Source: Mallotus nudiflorus (lineage: Eukaryota > Streptophyta > Magnoliopsida > Malpighiales > Euphorbiaceae). From it: a stretch of 64,000 nucleotides of DNA. The DNA lies in assembly GCA_947683625.1 (NCBI GenBank), contig CANTUR010000793.1, forward strand, positions 1,054,001-1,118,000, in the 5' to 3' direction. How positions within the stretch are numbered: position 1 is the stretch's first letter; each line of letters begins with the position of its first letter. The notes under the pieces are model-generated. The model was given only the letters and a program-made list of their open reading frames with translations. It made no database searches and had not been told where the DNA came from. Positions 35,639 through 46,757 of the stretch are shown piece after piece. Position numbers and translations under genes: made by a program.

Positions 35639-35825
35639 GGGTGCCTCGGTGGAAGCCTACGCTCTCGGGGACCGCCAGTGATTTGTAAGGTTAAAATAGA
35701 CTAGGATGGGTGCCTCAGTTGATGCCTTTGCTCTCAAGGACCGCCAGATCCATATATTTGGATTAAGTGAATGACTACGGCTTGGTGCCTCGGTTGATGC
35801 CCTTGCTCTCGGGGACCGGTAGTCT
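35639..35825 (+). repeat. Threefold 70-75-bp repeat in the solo LTR
   Basis: The block ggtgcctcggttgatgcc...gctctcggggaccg occurs at 35639, 35709 and 35784. It is GC-rich against an AT-rich background. Confidence 0.85.
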
Positions 35826-36444
35826 AGTTGGAATAAGTGGGCCCAGTTGGCCATTTAGACTTAGGTCTAGGGTTCTACCGAGATTTTTCAAAAGCTATAA
35901 TTATACATATTATAAATTATTTTCACTATAAAAATATATAGTTTTCAAAAAGGTTTTCAAACCGTACAGCTCTTTTATTGACTTACTCAGTGAGGTCTGA
36001 TTCCCCTCAATTTATTTTTTTCAGGAGCTTGGGAGTTCGACCTCAGACTACCTCTACGCCAGATTTCTTCTTCACCAGCAATTTTATGTAGGTCGTTGTA
36101 AGCTGTACTGTGTATTAATCTAGGATGCTGCAGTAGTATATGTATTGAGAATTTGTATGGTTTAACTAAATTATGTAGTTTATCTGTACGAAATACATTT
36201 ATGTATATGACATAAATTCAATCTATAATATGAGATGTCGAATCATATTTTTATTAAACAGTTAAATTTGTGTAAATTGAAGAAAAATCAGTTTGATAAT
36301 ATGTTCTATTTTTTTTAATTAAAGTTAAAATGTGAATGGTTTTATTTTCTTTTCCTTTAGGCTTACTACGGGTTTCGGTGGCCTTATGCCTACCCATTCC
36401 CTAGTGCCGGTCACGTGCCCTCGGGTTCGGGTCGTGACATTAAA

Positions 36445-38081
36445 ATATAGTTTACTAATTAGTAAAATAGTTTCTTATTCAATTATAATATTTACAAAGT
36501 ATTAATTTATTTAAAATAACTCTTTTCATATTTGATAGTAGTTCAATCATATGGCTTTGTCATTTCAATCATATGGATTTGTCATTACTATGAATAATTT
36601 GCAACAATTATTATATTATTGATTAAATTTAATTTTCTTAGATTTTTTTCACAATTCAAAACTAAATTAAAAATATAGTTTTAAAAAATAAATTGTAACC
36701 AACCTTTTAACATTTTCAGTCATAATATTTTATTTGGATTGAATTAGATTAATTTGAAAATTTTTTATACTTTTACTAATTATTCTGCGACCTTAATATG
36801 TAAAGAATAGTCAAGTTTCAGTTTTCACATTAACATTAGCAAGAAATGCAACAAATATAGATAATTTTGTTAATTTATAATTTAAATAATATACGATTAG
36901 CCTAATTAAAAAAGTAAAAAATAAACAAAAAATAAAGAATAAAGAATAAACAGAATCTGGAAATAGTGAGATTTGTCATATTAAAAAGAATGGTAACAAT
37001 AGTGAGGTTTAGTATGCTGATAAATAATTGAAAAGTATATAATAAAATATAAATAATTGAAGAAAATAATAAAATTAAAACTAATATTGAAATTGACAGG
37101 AATAGATATGGTATTAGAAAACGTAAAAAAAACCATAATTATCAAATATGTATTAAATTATTATTTTTAAAGTATAACTTATATAGAAATAAATTGTAAA
37201 CATATTTTTACAAGAATTAACTCAATTCAACATTTCACACAATTTAACAATAACAATACTTTAAAAAAATTGCATACGCACATCACATGCTAGAAAAAAT
37301 AAAACAAAATAAAAAGTTAGTAAAAAAATTCTATAACTAATAAAAGTAATTAAAAAATAATTAATTAATACACCTAATAGAAGAAATATTAACACGAGTA
37401 AAAATAAATAGTCAATCAATTTAATCTTTTAAAAAAATGTTTTATTTTATATATATTTGGCATAATGAACTTCAAAAAATTGAATATACATACAATTATT
37501 AACAAATTCATATGATTGTTCAAAATTAAAGATAACAAAATGAAAAAGAAATGAAATAAATTAGAAAAATTAACTTAACATGAACATATATTTTTAGATA
37601 AAGGTTACTATTTAAAAGCAAATTTTTATTTTAATAATACATGTTATTTTTTAAAATTTCATTAAGATGAATTTGTTAATCAATTTTTTAATATCTTTTA
37701 AAAATGTTAAAATGATTTTATTAATTTCTATTAATGTTTATTTAAAAATATTATTATTTTCTATATTTGAATTTCCAAAATAATTGGAGAAAACTATTTT
37801 AAAAAATAAAAATATTTATTTGTTACTAATTTAATTTAGAGTTCTAAAAATTTTAAATTTTAATTTATTCTAAAATTTATAATTTAGTATTATAATTCTT
37901 TTATCAATTAACTTATTATAATTTTCTACGCTAACTTAAATTAGAAATTTATTTGCAAAGTTTGAGAATGAATTTTCTTATGATATAGTTAGCTACATTG
38001 TAACTTGGACACTTTTATAATACCTTAAAGATAGAAATACCATAAGAATTAGTCTGTTTCAAAATCATTATATATCTTCAA
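36445..38081. other. AT-rich DNA, no gene seen
   Basis: Only low-complexity AT-rich sequence. The part next to 38082 would be the internal side of the minus-strand primer-site remnant, but no gag could be read. Confidence 0.6.
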
Positions 38082-38099
38082 TCTCCAGTGGAATCGCCA
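38082..38099 (-). other. Decayed Tat-type primer binding site, minus strand
   Basis: On the minus strand this reads TGGCGATTCCACTGGAGA, close to the Tat primer site. It is preceded by one spacer base and by ...CACTCACA, a plausible LTR end; element A has the same one-base spacing. The LTR would extend rightward from 38101, probably some hundreds of bases, with no clear far end. Confidence 0.5.
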
Positions 38100-38100
38100 C

Positions 38101-40144
38101 TGTGAGTGAGCTAGAGACATTTGCATATCAGAGTGAGATGCAACTATGATACTGGAAGGAAAATCAAATAATCCTTTAAGGATGAAACAAGAATCCTTTT
38201 GAAAACTCAAATAAGTCTCATGTAAATAGTCGCCACCTAATTGCTAAAAAATTGAGAAATAATCTTGAACTTAACAAAAATATCCACTAGATAAAGATTC
38301 TGAGTTTAGAAAGTCATTTCTATTTAAGTACTTCTTATTAGCTGATACTCATTACATTTTTTGTATTACTATAATTTCGATATGACAAAATATATACAAA
38401 TACACACCCATCTATCTATAGCAATAATAATAAAACCTTGGAAAACAAATATTATCATAACAAGATTTACATCCATGCGCTACCTACAACATCTACAAAG
38501 ATAAATGTAATAGAAAATTAACAAAATAGTAAAATGACAACAAAATAGCACAAAAAAATGTAGAAATAGCAAAACATAACATTCACAATCAAAGATAATT
38601 CTAAAACATTCAACATCCTAAATATAGCAAATCAAGTTAAATGATTGTTTATCATTAATTATTAAATTTGAAACTAATTTGAAATTAAATGATTTTTTTT
38701 ATCATTAATTAGTCCAATCCAAACTTTTAATAATTTAACACTTTTAAATTAATTTTAATTGAAATACTTTTGATGTTAATTTTACAAAAACTAATTAAAT
38801 CATAAAATTAATTTTGAAAAAAAAATCAAAATTTTGAGAATTGATTTTCTATTGTCAACCAAATTTTTTTGCCTCATAGTATGTGATCAACCTATATTAT
38901 TTTAAAGTCAATCTATATTACTTTTGTGTTCAACCATGTATCATTTATTATGAATTTTCTATAATATGAAAATTTAGTAAAATATATGCTCTTTTATCTT
39001 TTTACTTCATATTTTATGATACTGTGTGGTTAACCATTGTAAAAATTAGTGAAATTTATATTCTCTGATGTATTTTTTATTTAATATTTTATAGTCAACC
39101 ATATATTATTTTATGGTCCACCATATATTATGTTTTAGTCTACTAGTTTTAAAATGATGATGTTATAAATCTAGGTTGTAACTTGGATCGTTAAAAACAA
39201 GTTTCTTTATGAACTACTTTTGTTAGCTGTGAAGCTGACCTTCTTTACAGGATTTAGGTCCTCTTATTAATATTAATCTAATGGTCTATAATTTTTTTTT
39301 CAATCCAACGGCTAAAAAGGTAAAGGCATATATGCTTTCAAGGCATTATAGAAGCCCCCATGACTTTCCAAAATCTTGCATCATGCATCCATAGCATCAT
39401 TGTTTGCTTATATGTTTAATTATTCCTTTATTTATTATTTCAGTTATGAATGAAATATATAAAATTGCCTTAAATGTGATGTGTGCTTGTATGTGTGTGA
39501 AGGCTAAACCTTGTTTTGTAGGATTTTTATAATATGATTTTTATTTCCATTTTATTATTTTAATGTAATTAATAGAATAGGTTCTTTTAAGGCAATGTAA
39601 TTCTTAATCCCAATTTGTCCTTTTTATTTCTATTTTGGATGTATTTATTAGAATAGGCTCTTTTCTCGGGTTGTAATCCTTAATCCTTTTCCCTATTTTT
39701 ATTTTGGTTACTTGCTTGCTTATTTTGATTATTTCTTATATGCTTGTGCGCTACGTGCTACATGCTTGCTTACTTATATGGTTATTTGCTTAGTTGATGA
39801 ATGCTTGTTTATTTTTTATATAATGTATGCTCATCAATTCAACCATCTTGTGCTCTATTTCCAAATTAAATTGACTACTGATCAAGTGTGGTAAAATGCA
39901 TCAAGTAACATGTATAATAAGAAATAGTATAAGTAACTCCTACCCCCCAAACCCAGATTCTCTAGTTATGGAAGTGGATTCTCACTTTTTCTCGATTTAA
40001 GTCTAATGGCGACTCCAATCTATGAGGCCTAATCAGGCAGACCCTCTAATAAATAATAATAAATGGAAATCCAGTAGATAGTCGACATTAGCCTATATGC
40101 CTCAATGCTATAAACACAACCTGATCTTTGTGATCCTAATCACA
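38101..40144. other. Decayed LTR-like DNA, no gene
   Basis: The left part (38101 to roughly 38300) is likely a minus-strand Tat-type LTR end. The right part has 'ttgtaatccttaatccttttc' words (39669-39690) like those in the Tat LTRs, and ends near 40006 just before TGGCGACTCC (40007-40016), another primer-site-like sequence, this time on the plus strand. The two decayed LTR ends face apart. No gene is visible. Confidence 0.4.
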
Positions 40145-42745
40145 ACTATTATCTAGTCATGCCTTTTGGGTTAAAGAATACATGAGCTACTTATCAAAGA
40201 ATGGCTACTACTTTGCTATGTGATATGATCCATAAGGAGATAGAAGTGTATATAGATGATATGATGGTGAAGTCTCCAACCACAGAAGGGCACTTTGAGG
40301 CTTTAGATAAATTCCTAGCAAGGCCTAAAAAGTACAACCTCAAGTTAAACCTAAAGAAATGTGTTCTTGGGATAACATCTAGGAAGCTGCTAGGATATAT
40401 TGTCAATCACAAGGGAAATGAGGTGGATTTAAATAAGGTTATAGCAATCAAAGAGATGCCTGTACCCAAAAATGAGAAAGAAGTTATAGGGGTCATTGGA
40501 CAGCTACAGTACATCAGTAAGTAGGTTCACAGCCAAGTTGACCACCATTTGTAAACCAATCTTTAAGCTCTTGAGAAAGAATCAACCCGTAATTTAGGAT
40601 GATAGGTGTTAGTAGGCTTTTAAAACTATTAAAGATTATTTGATGAATCCTCTAATTTTATAACCACTAAGGCCGGGTAAACCTTTAATACTTTATATGA
40701 CAATCGAGAAGGATGCAGTGGTGCAATATTAGCTTATGAGGGAAAAGGGAAAGTTGAGCATGTGGTGCATTATCTGACTAAGAAACTCTTACCTTATGAG
40801 GCTAACTACAATATGGTGGAGAAGACATGTTTGGTTATAATTTGGCAATCAAGGAGCTCTGGCACTATTTCCAATCTTATAGAGTTTATGTAGTTTCCAA
40901 ACATGATCCTCTTAAGTACTTTTAATGGACTCCATCACTTATAGGAAAGTTAGCTAGGTTGCTAGTTTTGCTCTCTGAGTTTGATATAGAGTACGTGGTA
41001 AAGAAAGTTATGAAGGGGAGAGCAGTAACAGACTTCTTGGCATAAAATCTGATAGATGAGGAATAGGAATGAGAATTAGAGTTTTTAAATAAGCATCTAG
41101 GGGTAATAAAGATCCAAGGTTGGATGATGTACTTTGATGGGGCAATTAACAATAAAAAAGCAAGTGTTGGTGTAATTCTGATTATATTGGAGGGAGAGAT
41201 GATCCCGATGGAACAAAGGTTAAAATTTGAAGGTAATAAAATATGTTTCTAACAAATGGGAAGTAATAGAAGATAAGCTAAGATTTTATTGGGATTACTT
41301 GGCTATTATTTTGTTATCTTTTGCTCAATGTAAGTTTGTACATTTGCCATAAAAAGAGAATTAAATGGCAAATGCTCTAGCCACTTTAGCTTTGATATAG
41401 GAAGGAGGAAATTAGGCGAAAGTTAAACCTCTTATTTTTATGAAATCTTAAACCCTTATTATGAAGAGATAAGAGTGATGCCAATCAACCCCATAGAAAA
41501 GTCTTGGTTTTATGATTTGTAGCGATATTTGTAAATGGGATAATTTCCTAAAGATACTAATAAGAATGAGAGGATGTTTATGAGGATGTTGTCCCAACAA
41601 TTCATTAGTTATAATAGGATGTTATAAAAGAGAATGTCGACTGGGCTACATCTAAGAAGTGTTAATAAGAATGAGGCCCGAAAGATTATGGAAGCAATTC
41701 ATAAATGGGTGTATGAACCATACATGAATGGAATAGTTTTGGCTAAGAAAATAACTCATCCAGGGTATTTCTGCTTGACTATAGAAGTAGATTGTGTAAA
41801 GTTTATGAAGACATGTCATAATTGTCAAGTATATGGGGATGTTTACCATCTGTCTTCTATGTAACTTCAAGAATTGACTTCTCTATGGCCATTCACAGTC
41901 TGGGGAATTGATATCATCGAAGAAATAAGGTCGAAAGCATCTAACAATCATCGCTACATTATGGTAGCAATTCACTATTTCTCTAAGTGGGTTAAAGCAT
42001 AGTCATTAATGACTGTTGGGGTAAAATAAATAGCAAAGTTTATAGAAAAGAACATAATATGCAGATATGGGTGCCTCAATATGTTGTCAGAGATAATGGT
42101 GTTTAATTTAAAATATAAATGGCTAATTTATTAAAGAAATATAAAATTGAGCATTATAAATCATCCTCATATAGACTGTAGGTAAATACAGTAGTGGAAA
42201 TGACAAATAAAAATATGAAGAGGATTTTGTAAAAAATTTTAGAGAATTATAAGGATTGTGCAAGTTATCTGCAATTTGCATTGTGGTGATATAGGACCAC
42301 TGTCAAAACATCGATTGGAGCTACTCCATATCATTAGTGTACGAATGTGAAGCTGTATTACCAATAGAGGTTGAGATTCAATCATTGCAGATTCTCTTAG
42401 AGTCAAAAATCCTTGAGTATTAATGGGTAGAGAGATGACTGGCACAACTGACATCGTTATATGAGAAGAGAATGAAAGCCATGTATCACTCTCAACTGTA
42501 TCAAAAAAGGATATCTCAGGCTTATAATAAGAAAATCAAGTCAATTAAGATCAAAGTGGGGGACTTGGTGTAGAAGCTCAATAAGTCGATCATGACTGAT
42601 CTGCGGGGAAAGTTCAAGCTGAATTAGGAGGGTCTATATTTAGTAAAGAAGTTATTTTTAAAGGCACTACTATTCTGTCTGACTTGGAAGGAAATGAGTT
42701 TCGAGAGCCTATCAACTTGGACAAGCTCAAAAAGTACTTTTTATA
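40145..42745 (+). pseudogene. pol of Tat element B (partial)
   Basis: The frame starts in RT (M-P-F-G-L-K-N). 40201-40524 carries the intact catalytic box VYIDDMMVKS (40246-40275) and ...G-H-F-E-A-L-D-K-F...C-V-L-G...L-L-G-Y-I-V. RNase H follows at about 40620-41060 with stops. Only pieces of the second RNase H remain at about 41110-41400, with an internal deletion near 41230. Integrase: the finger region at 41634-41864 has C-H-N-C-Q-V-Y-G-D with the C-x-x-C intact. The core at about 41890-42300 (V-R-D-N-G-V) is full of stops, and the C-terminus ends near 42745. Functionally dead, but the RT box is better kept than in element A. Confidence 0.9.
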
Positions 42746-42839
42746 AAGTCTCGCTAGGGAGAAAACCTCAAAAGGATTGTCTAGGCAAAAATTAAAGAAT
42801 AAAAAAAATGAAATCTGGAATCCCAACCTGAGGGGTAAT

Positions 42840-43190
42840 AATCTGACAAATAGAATTCATTTGATAGCCCAAGATAGCTCCAAATTTCTCTGGTAAAGGT
42901 TATATCTCTAGTGTGTTGAATTGAAAGACATGGTAACTTTGATCCTAGGATTGAGTTGCAACATATAGGAAAGCAAAGTTTATCCTCCTAGCATATAGAG
43001 ATCTAAAAATTAACAGGTGAAAGGGCTCTAGCTTTGCCCAAGTGTTGCCATCTAAACTCTTCAAGATGGATTGTAGTTGTTTAAGGCTTTTTTGTCATGT
43101 TTTAGAAGTTTTGATAGTGTTTAGAAGGGAAATTAAAGAGTTATGGTGCATGAGAGAGTGAATTGGGTGTTTTTATAGGAGAAATTAGGG
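42840..43190 (-). pseudogene. Antisense block 2 remnant of Tat B
   Basis: The minus strand matches the first part of element A's block (22480-22770), including the ATG-proximal region and ...Y-H-V-F-Q-F-N...L-P-E-K-F-G-A-I-L-G. It stops near 42840, where the end of pol begins, so a deletion removed the rest (A's 22227-22480 and beyond). Confidence 0.55.
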
Positions 43191-43239
43191 TTTTGGGAAA
43201 GAAAGCACGTAGAATTAAGGTGCTAAAGTGATTGTCCCA

Positions 43240-43332
43240 TCGATCAAGCGATGCCTCAATATGTAGAGGCATTCTGTAATCATTTGTTTACACATAGGTG
43301 ATGCCTTAATAATGAGATGATGCATCTTTAAT
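43240..43332. repeat. CG-poor derivative of the palindrome cluster
   Basis: Words aagcgatgcctcaa, gtagaggcattctg, aggtgatgcctta and gatgatgcatctttaatagg are at the same relative place as 22903-22970 in element A. They are more decayed. Confidence 0.65.
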
Positions 43333-43589
43333 AGGCAGAGGGCATTTTTTTTACTGTTTTATTCAAATTCATTGCTTTGCAAATGTGAAATTCAACTATT
43401 AGAAAAAGGGATCTATGTGATTGAGGATCTTAATTGTTTGAAAGTGTTAGTTGAAATAAACATAAAATATAAAACATTTAGTTAAAATAAAATAAAGCAT
43501 GAATATCCTAAATGTGAGACAAAGTCAAAACAGTAGTATCAGAATAATAAAGATAAGATCCAATTTTAGACTAAAAGGTGTTTGAATTA

Positions 43590-46150
43590 ATAGCCTCAAC
43601 ATCCTCTCCATCCTTGGCACCATTTTCCTTATCTCCAGTATCATTAGCATGCTCCTCATCATCCTCATCATCCTTTTCATGATCATCAACCTAAAGAGCA
43701 GTAACCTAACATTCAAGTGCGATGATCCTAGTTTAGTTGGTGTCATCTCAATCCTATCCAAGAATGATAAGATGTAAGTAATAGTGAAAGCATACATACA
43801 TATAAATATAAAGGACTATGTTACCTTTCACTACAATGTCATATACATTAGGTATTCCTGATGAGCCTCAATTACCCTATACATATACTCTCTTTACTCC
43901 CGAGGTATCTATAAAATTCATAAATTATTAGTGCTAATCTTTTCTTGAGTTAATATAGAGAATAGGATTGTAAAGAGAGGGGACTCACATATGTAGAGGT
44001 CTTTAGAATGAATGCAAGTGTTAAGCTCTCATCCAAAGTTAGTAACTAGTGGGATAGATCACCCAAAGGTAACCAATACTAAGTTAGCAAGTCAGGAGTG
44101 GTGATGATGTAATTGGCTATCATTTGAGAGCCAAAACTAGAGGGCGATCTAATAGATGGTGCCCCAATTGAAGTGCCCTCCCTACTATGCTCAATGCGGG
44201 GACACTAAGGTGGTCTTTGTTATGCAAAAGGCCTAGCTCGAAATGTTAGTCTTGCAGCTGCCATATGAAAATGGAGGAAATGGAAAATTAAGTATGACAT
44301 CTACAAATAAAGTTATGAAATCATATGCTTACCTGATATATGTATGCATTAGATAGAGGCACCCCTTTGTAGAAGATGAGCACGTACGATATCCAAATAT
44401 CGGGTTTTGGTCCTCTCAGAATAATTTTAGGAGGGTCTTCCATGGCAGCCCAATCAAGCTCATCTCCTTTTAGTAGGTGTGTCCAGAAAATGGCAAGGGA
44501 AGGAGACTTGGGTACTCATCTCACTCGAGCACCCCGACACTAAAAAAGGATTTGCTCATCGAGATACCATACTCAGCAGTTAGGTCCTCTAAGCAGAGCT
44601 CTCCTTAAGGATAATGACACTGAACTAACCATAGCTGGTGTCCATCCATAAGTCTGGGCATAGTTATGAACATGAACAAGTAAGTAGATGAATTTTATTT
44701 ATGTGTCATTAAGTATGGATTTGTGTTTTGTAGGTACCTCATTATTGGTTAGGGTGTTCAGTTGCTCATAATGGATATGCATGCGAGCCAAAGGCCTATT
44801 CCAAGTACGACTAGGGCCCCATCTCACTATAGTTGGAAAATGAACATTACTAACACTGGATATCCATTAATAAACTGCAATTTCAAAGCCTAGACTTGTA
44901 AAAGAGGGAATTGTCATTAGATAATCATGATAGTTCTCAAGTTGAATAAAAAGAGAGGGAAATACCAAAACGGTGTGCCAAAAACTATAGAATGATCTAG
45001 CTCTATGTATAACCTCATCCATGCTCTTATACAAGTATGCTAAAGTGCAACTACCCTAATCATATGAAGCCACCACATCCAAGTCTCTTAAGGGCATTAA
45101 AAAAATCAAGTCTATAGAACTATCAGTGTCAGCAAAGAGGGTAGTGCCTAGCAGGTAAACTAAGAATGCCCTCACTACCTGATCAATCTCATAAGGTGTG
45201 GTAGTTGCCTTGACTCTGGTGTGAGTGTAGTGACTCTGAATGGAATTGATCTTCACGGTATAAGTCCCCTTTATGTTTAGGATCATACCTAAGAGATTCT
45301 TAATATAAGCAATGCAATCCAATGTCATTCGATGAAGACTTGCATCAAGTGGAATAGTGTCTTCTGCACATGTGATACTGGTAATAGTAGAAAAAGAGAC
45401 TGGGTCTAGTGTGAACTCACCAAAGAGGAGATGGAATTTATGAGTAGTGTTGAACCATCTTTCCATTATAGCATAAAGAGGCTGGTATCCATCCTTGAGC
45501 ATTTGGAAGAGTTAGAATGAAGTTAAAAAATTTGGTGTTGAGAATACAAGCCTTAACCTTATCTGTGAGCTCATCATACTAAATGTAGGCGTTGTTGAAA
45601 TTCCTAGTACCTTTGAAAGGATGGGAATTAAGCTATAGAGTAAATTGAATAAATAAGGAAGTTGAATTATTATATTATATGTTGTAAATTAAAATTTGAG
45701 TAAAACAAAGCCACAGAGGCTACGTCTCTATGCATAGTAATGAAGCCTCACTGAAGAGGCAACGTCTCCTTAGTATTGTCCATAGGCTATCGTCATAAGG
45801 TGAAGAGGCAATTACCTCTTATGATACCTCATCAAAGAGGCGATCACCTTATCATAGAGGCAATACCCCTTCGTGTCAAAGAACATGAATCAGTTTTAAT
45901 TTTTTACATTTTTTTATTTAATCAAGTTCATTCCTAGCTTAAATGATGAATACATATCCACTAATTATAACCTGAGCAATTAGTTTGGGTACTAACCTCT
46001 CTTAAAGCCAATGCATAAATGTGAGAATGCAAATCCACTATGAGAGGAATCTCGTCCTGAATGGAGAAGTTGAGAGTGCATAATAGATGTACAGGAGGTG
46101 ATACAGAATCCCACTCAGAAAGATTAGGAGTCCATGTAACATCCATGGTA
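43590..46150 (-). pseudogene. Antisense multi-exon PMD-like gene in Tat B
   Basis: Exon 1 (about 46010-46146) begins MDVTWTPNLSEWDSVSPP and corresponds to exon 1 of copy A. Exon 2 (from about 45600 to 44966) has a long open part, 45502-45056. It includes K-G-T-Y-T-V-K-I, I-D-Q-V-V-R-A-F-L-V-Y-L-L-G-T-T-L-F-A-D and L-M-P-L-R-D-L-D. Then Y-D-[stop]-G-S follows, where copy A has Y-D-W-G-S: one base change, Trp to TAG. The exon ends at donor GTATTT (44965). Exon 3 (44738-44894) has R-W-G-P-S-R-T-W-N-R-P-L-A and H-I-H-Y-E-Q-L-N-T-L and ends at donor GTACCT. Downstream exon-like pieces run to an acidic tail near 43590-43700 (D-D-E-D-D-E-E). The exon order and donors match copy A. Better preserved than A, still broken. 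Confidence 0.72.
45716..45875. repeat. CG-rich palindrome cluster in intron 1 of the PMD-like gene (B)
   Basis: Words agaggctacgtctct, gaagaggcaacgtctcc, gaagaggcaattacctctt, aaagaggcgatcacctt and agaggcaatacccctt occupy the same intron as 25440-25565 in element A. Confidence 0.8.
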
Positions 46151-46309
46151 GCAAAAGGTTTGAAAAAGAAAGCACAGGAAAGTGAAAAAGGAAGAAAAAA
46201 AGAGAGAAAGGATAAATGGAGTTTTTTGAATAAGAAAGAGAAATGAGTTATATATAAGAGAAAGATGGGAAGGCAATTTAATGATAAAATTTGAATAGGA
46301 TAAAAGTAT

Positions 46310-46640
46310 TCTTTTGGTTTTGTACCTCGAGGCTGACGAGCAGGTGTTTAAAAATTTAACTTCTAGGGTTTGTACCTCGAGGTTGACGGCATGAATTTTG
46401 AAGGAATTACCTCTTAGGTTTATACCCCAAAGCTAACGGTAGGTTTGTACCCGAGGTTAACAACATGAATTTCAAAAATTACCTCACGGATTTATATCCC
46501 GAGGTTAACAGTATAAAGTTTTAAAATTTGACCTCTTGGGTTTGCACCCTGAGGTTGACAACACAAATTTTGAAGAAATGACCTCTCAAGTCGTACCCCG
46601 AGGCTAATGGTGTAGAGTTTGAAGAATTTACCTCATGAGT
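46310..46640 (+). repeat. 50-bp tandem array, about 7 units
   Basis: The word t(g/a)tacc(c/t)cgag occurs at 46321, 46371, 46421, 46446 (half-unit step), 46493, 46543 and 46592. Each unit has a 'gaggttgac' part and an 'aattacctc' part. It lies at the same place as the 42- and 109-bp arrays of element A, but with a different unit. Confidence 0.88.
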
Positions 46641-46740
46641 GAATTTTAAGATTAAGTATATCCTTTTAATTATTATTATTTTTTTGTTGTGCATGTTAAT
46701 TTTTTAAAAATATTTGATTATATGAATTTGATTTTTTTAA

Positions 46741-46757
46741 AAATCAAGTGGGCAAAC
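46741..46757 (+). other. Polypurine tract of Tat B
   Basis: 'aaatcaagtgggcaaac' ends directly before TGTGGAT of the LTR, matching 'aaactaaaggggcaaac' of element A. Confidence 0.8.

Larger units (their letters stand above)
33124..36439 (+). mobile_element. Solo LTR, chromovirus-like, 3.3 kb
   Basis: It begins TGTAATACCC, ends TCGTGACA, and is flanked by the perfect duplication TTAAA (33119-33123 and 36440-36444). The ends and large size recall plant chromovirus (Tekay/Del-type) LTRs; that assignment is inference. Inside are a (TA)n run, a pyrimidine-rich segment with (CTT)n (about 33650-33990), and a GC-richer part (35000-36060) with a threefold repeat. Open frames across the microsatellites are spurious. 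No internal region remains. Confidence 0.9.
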
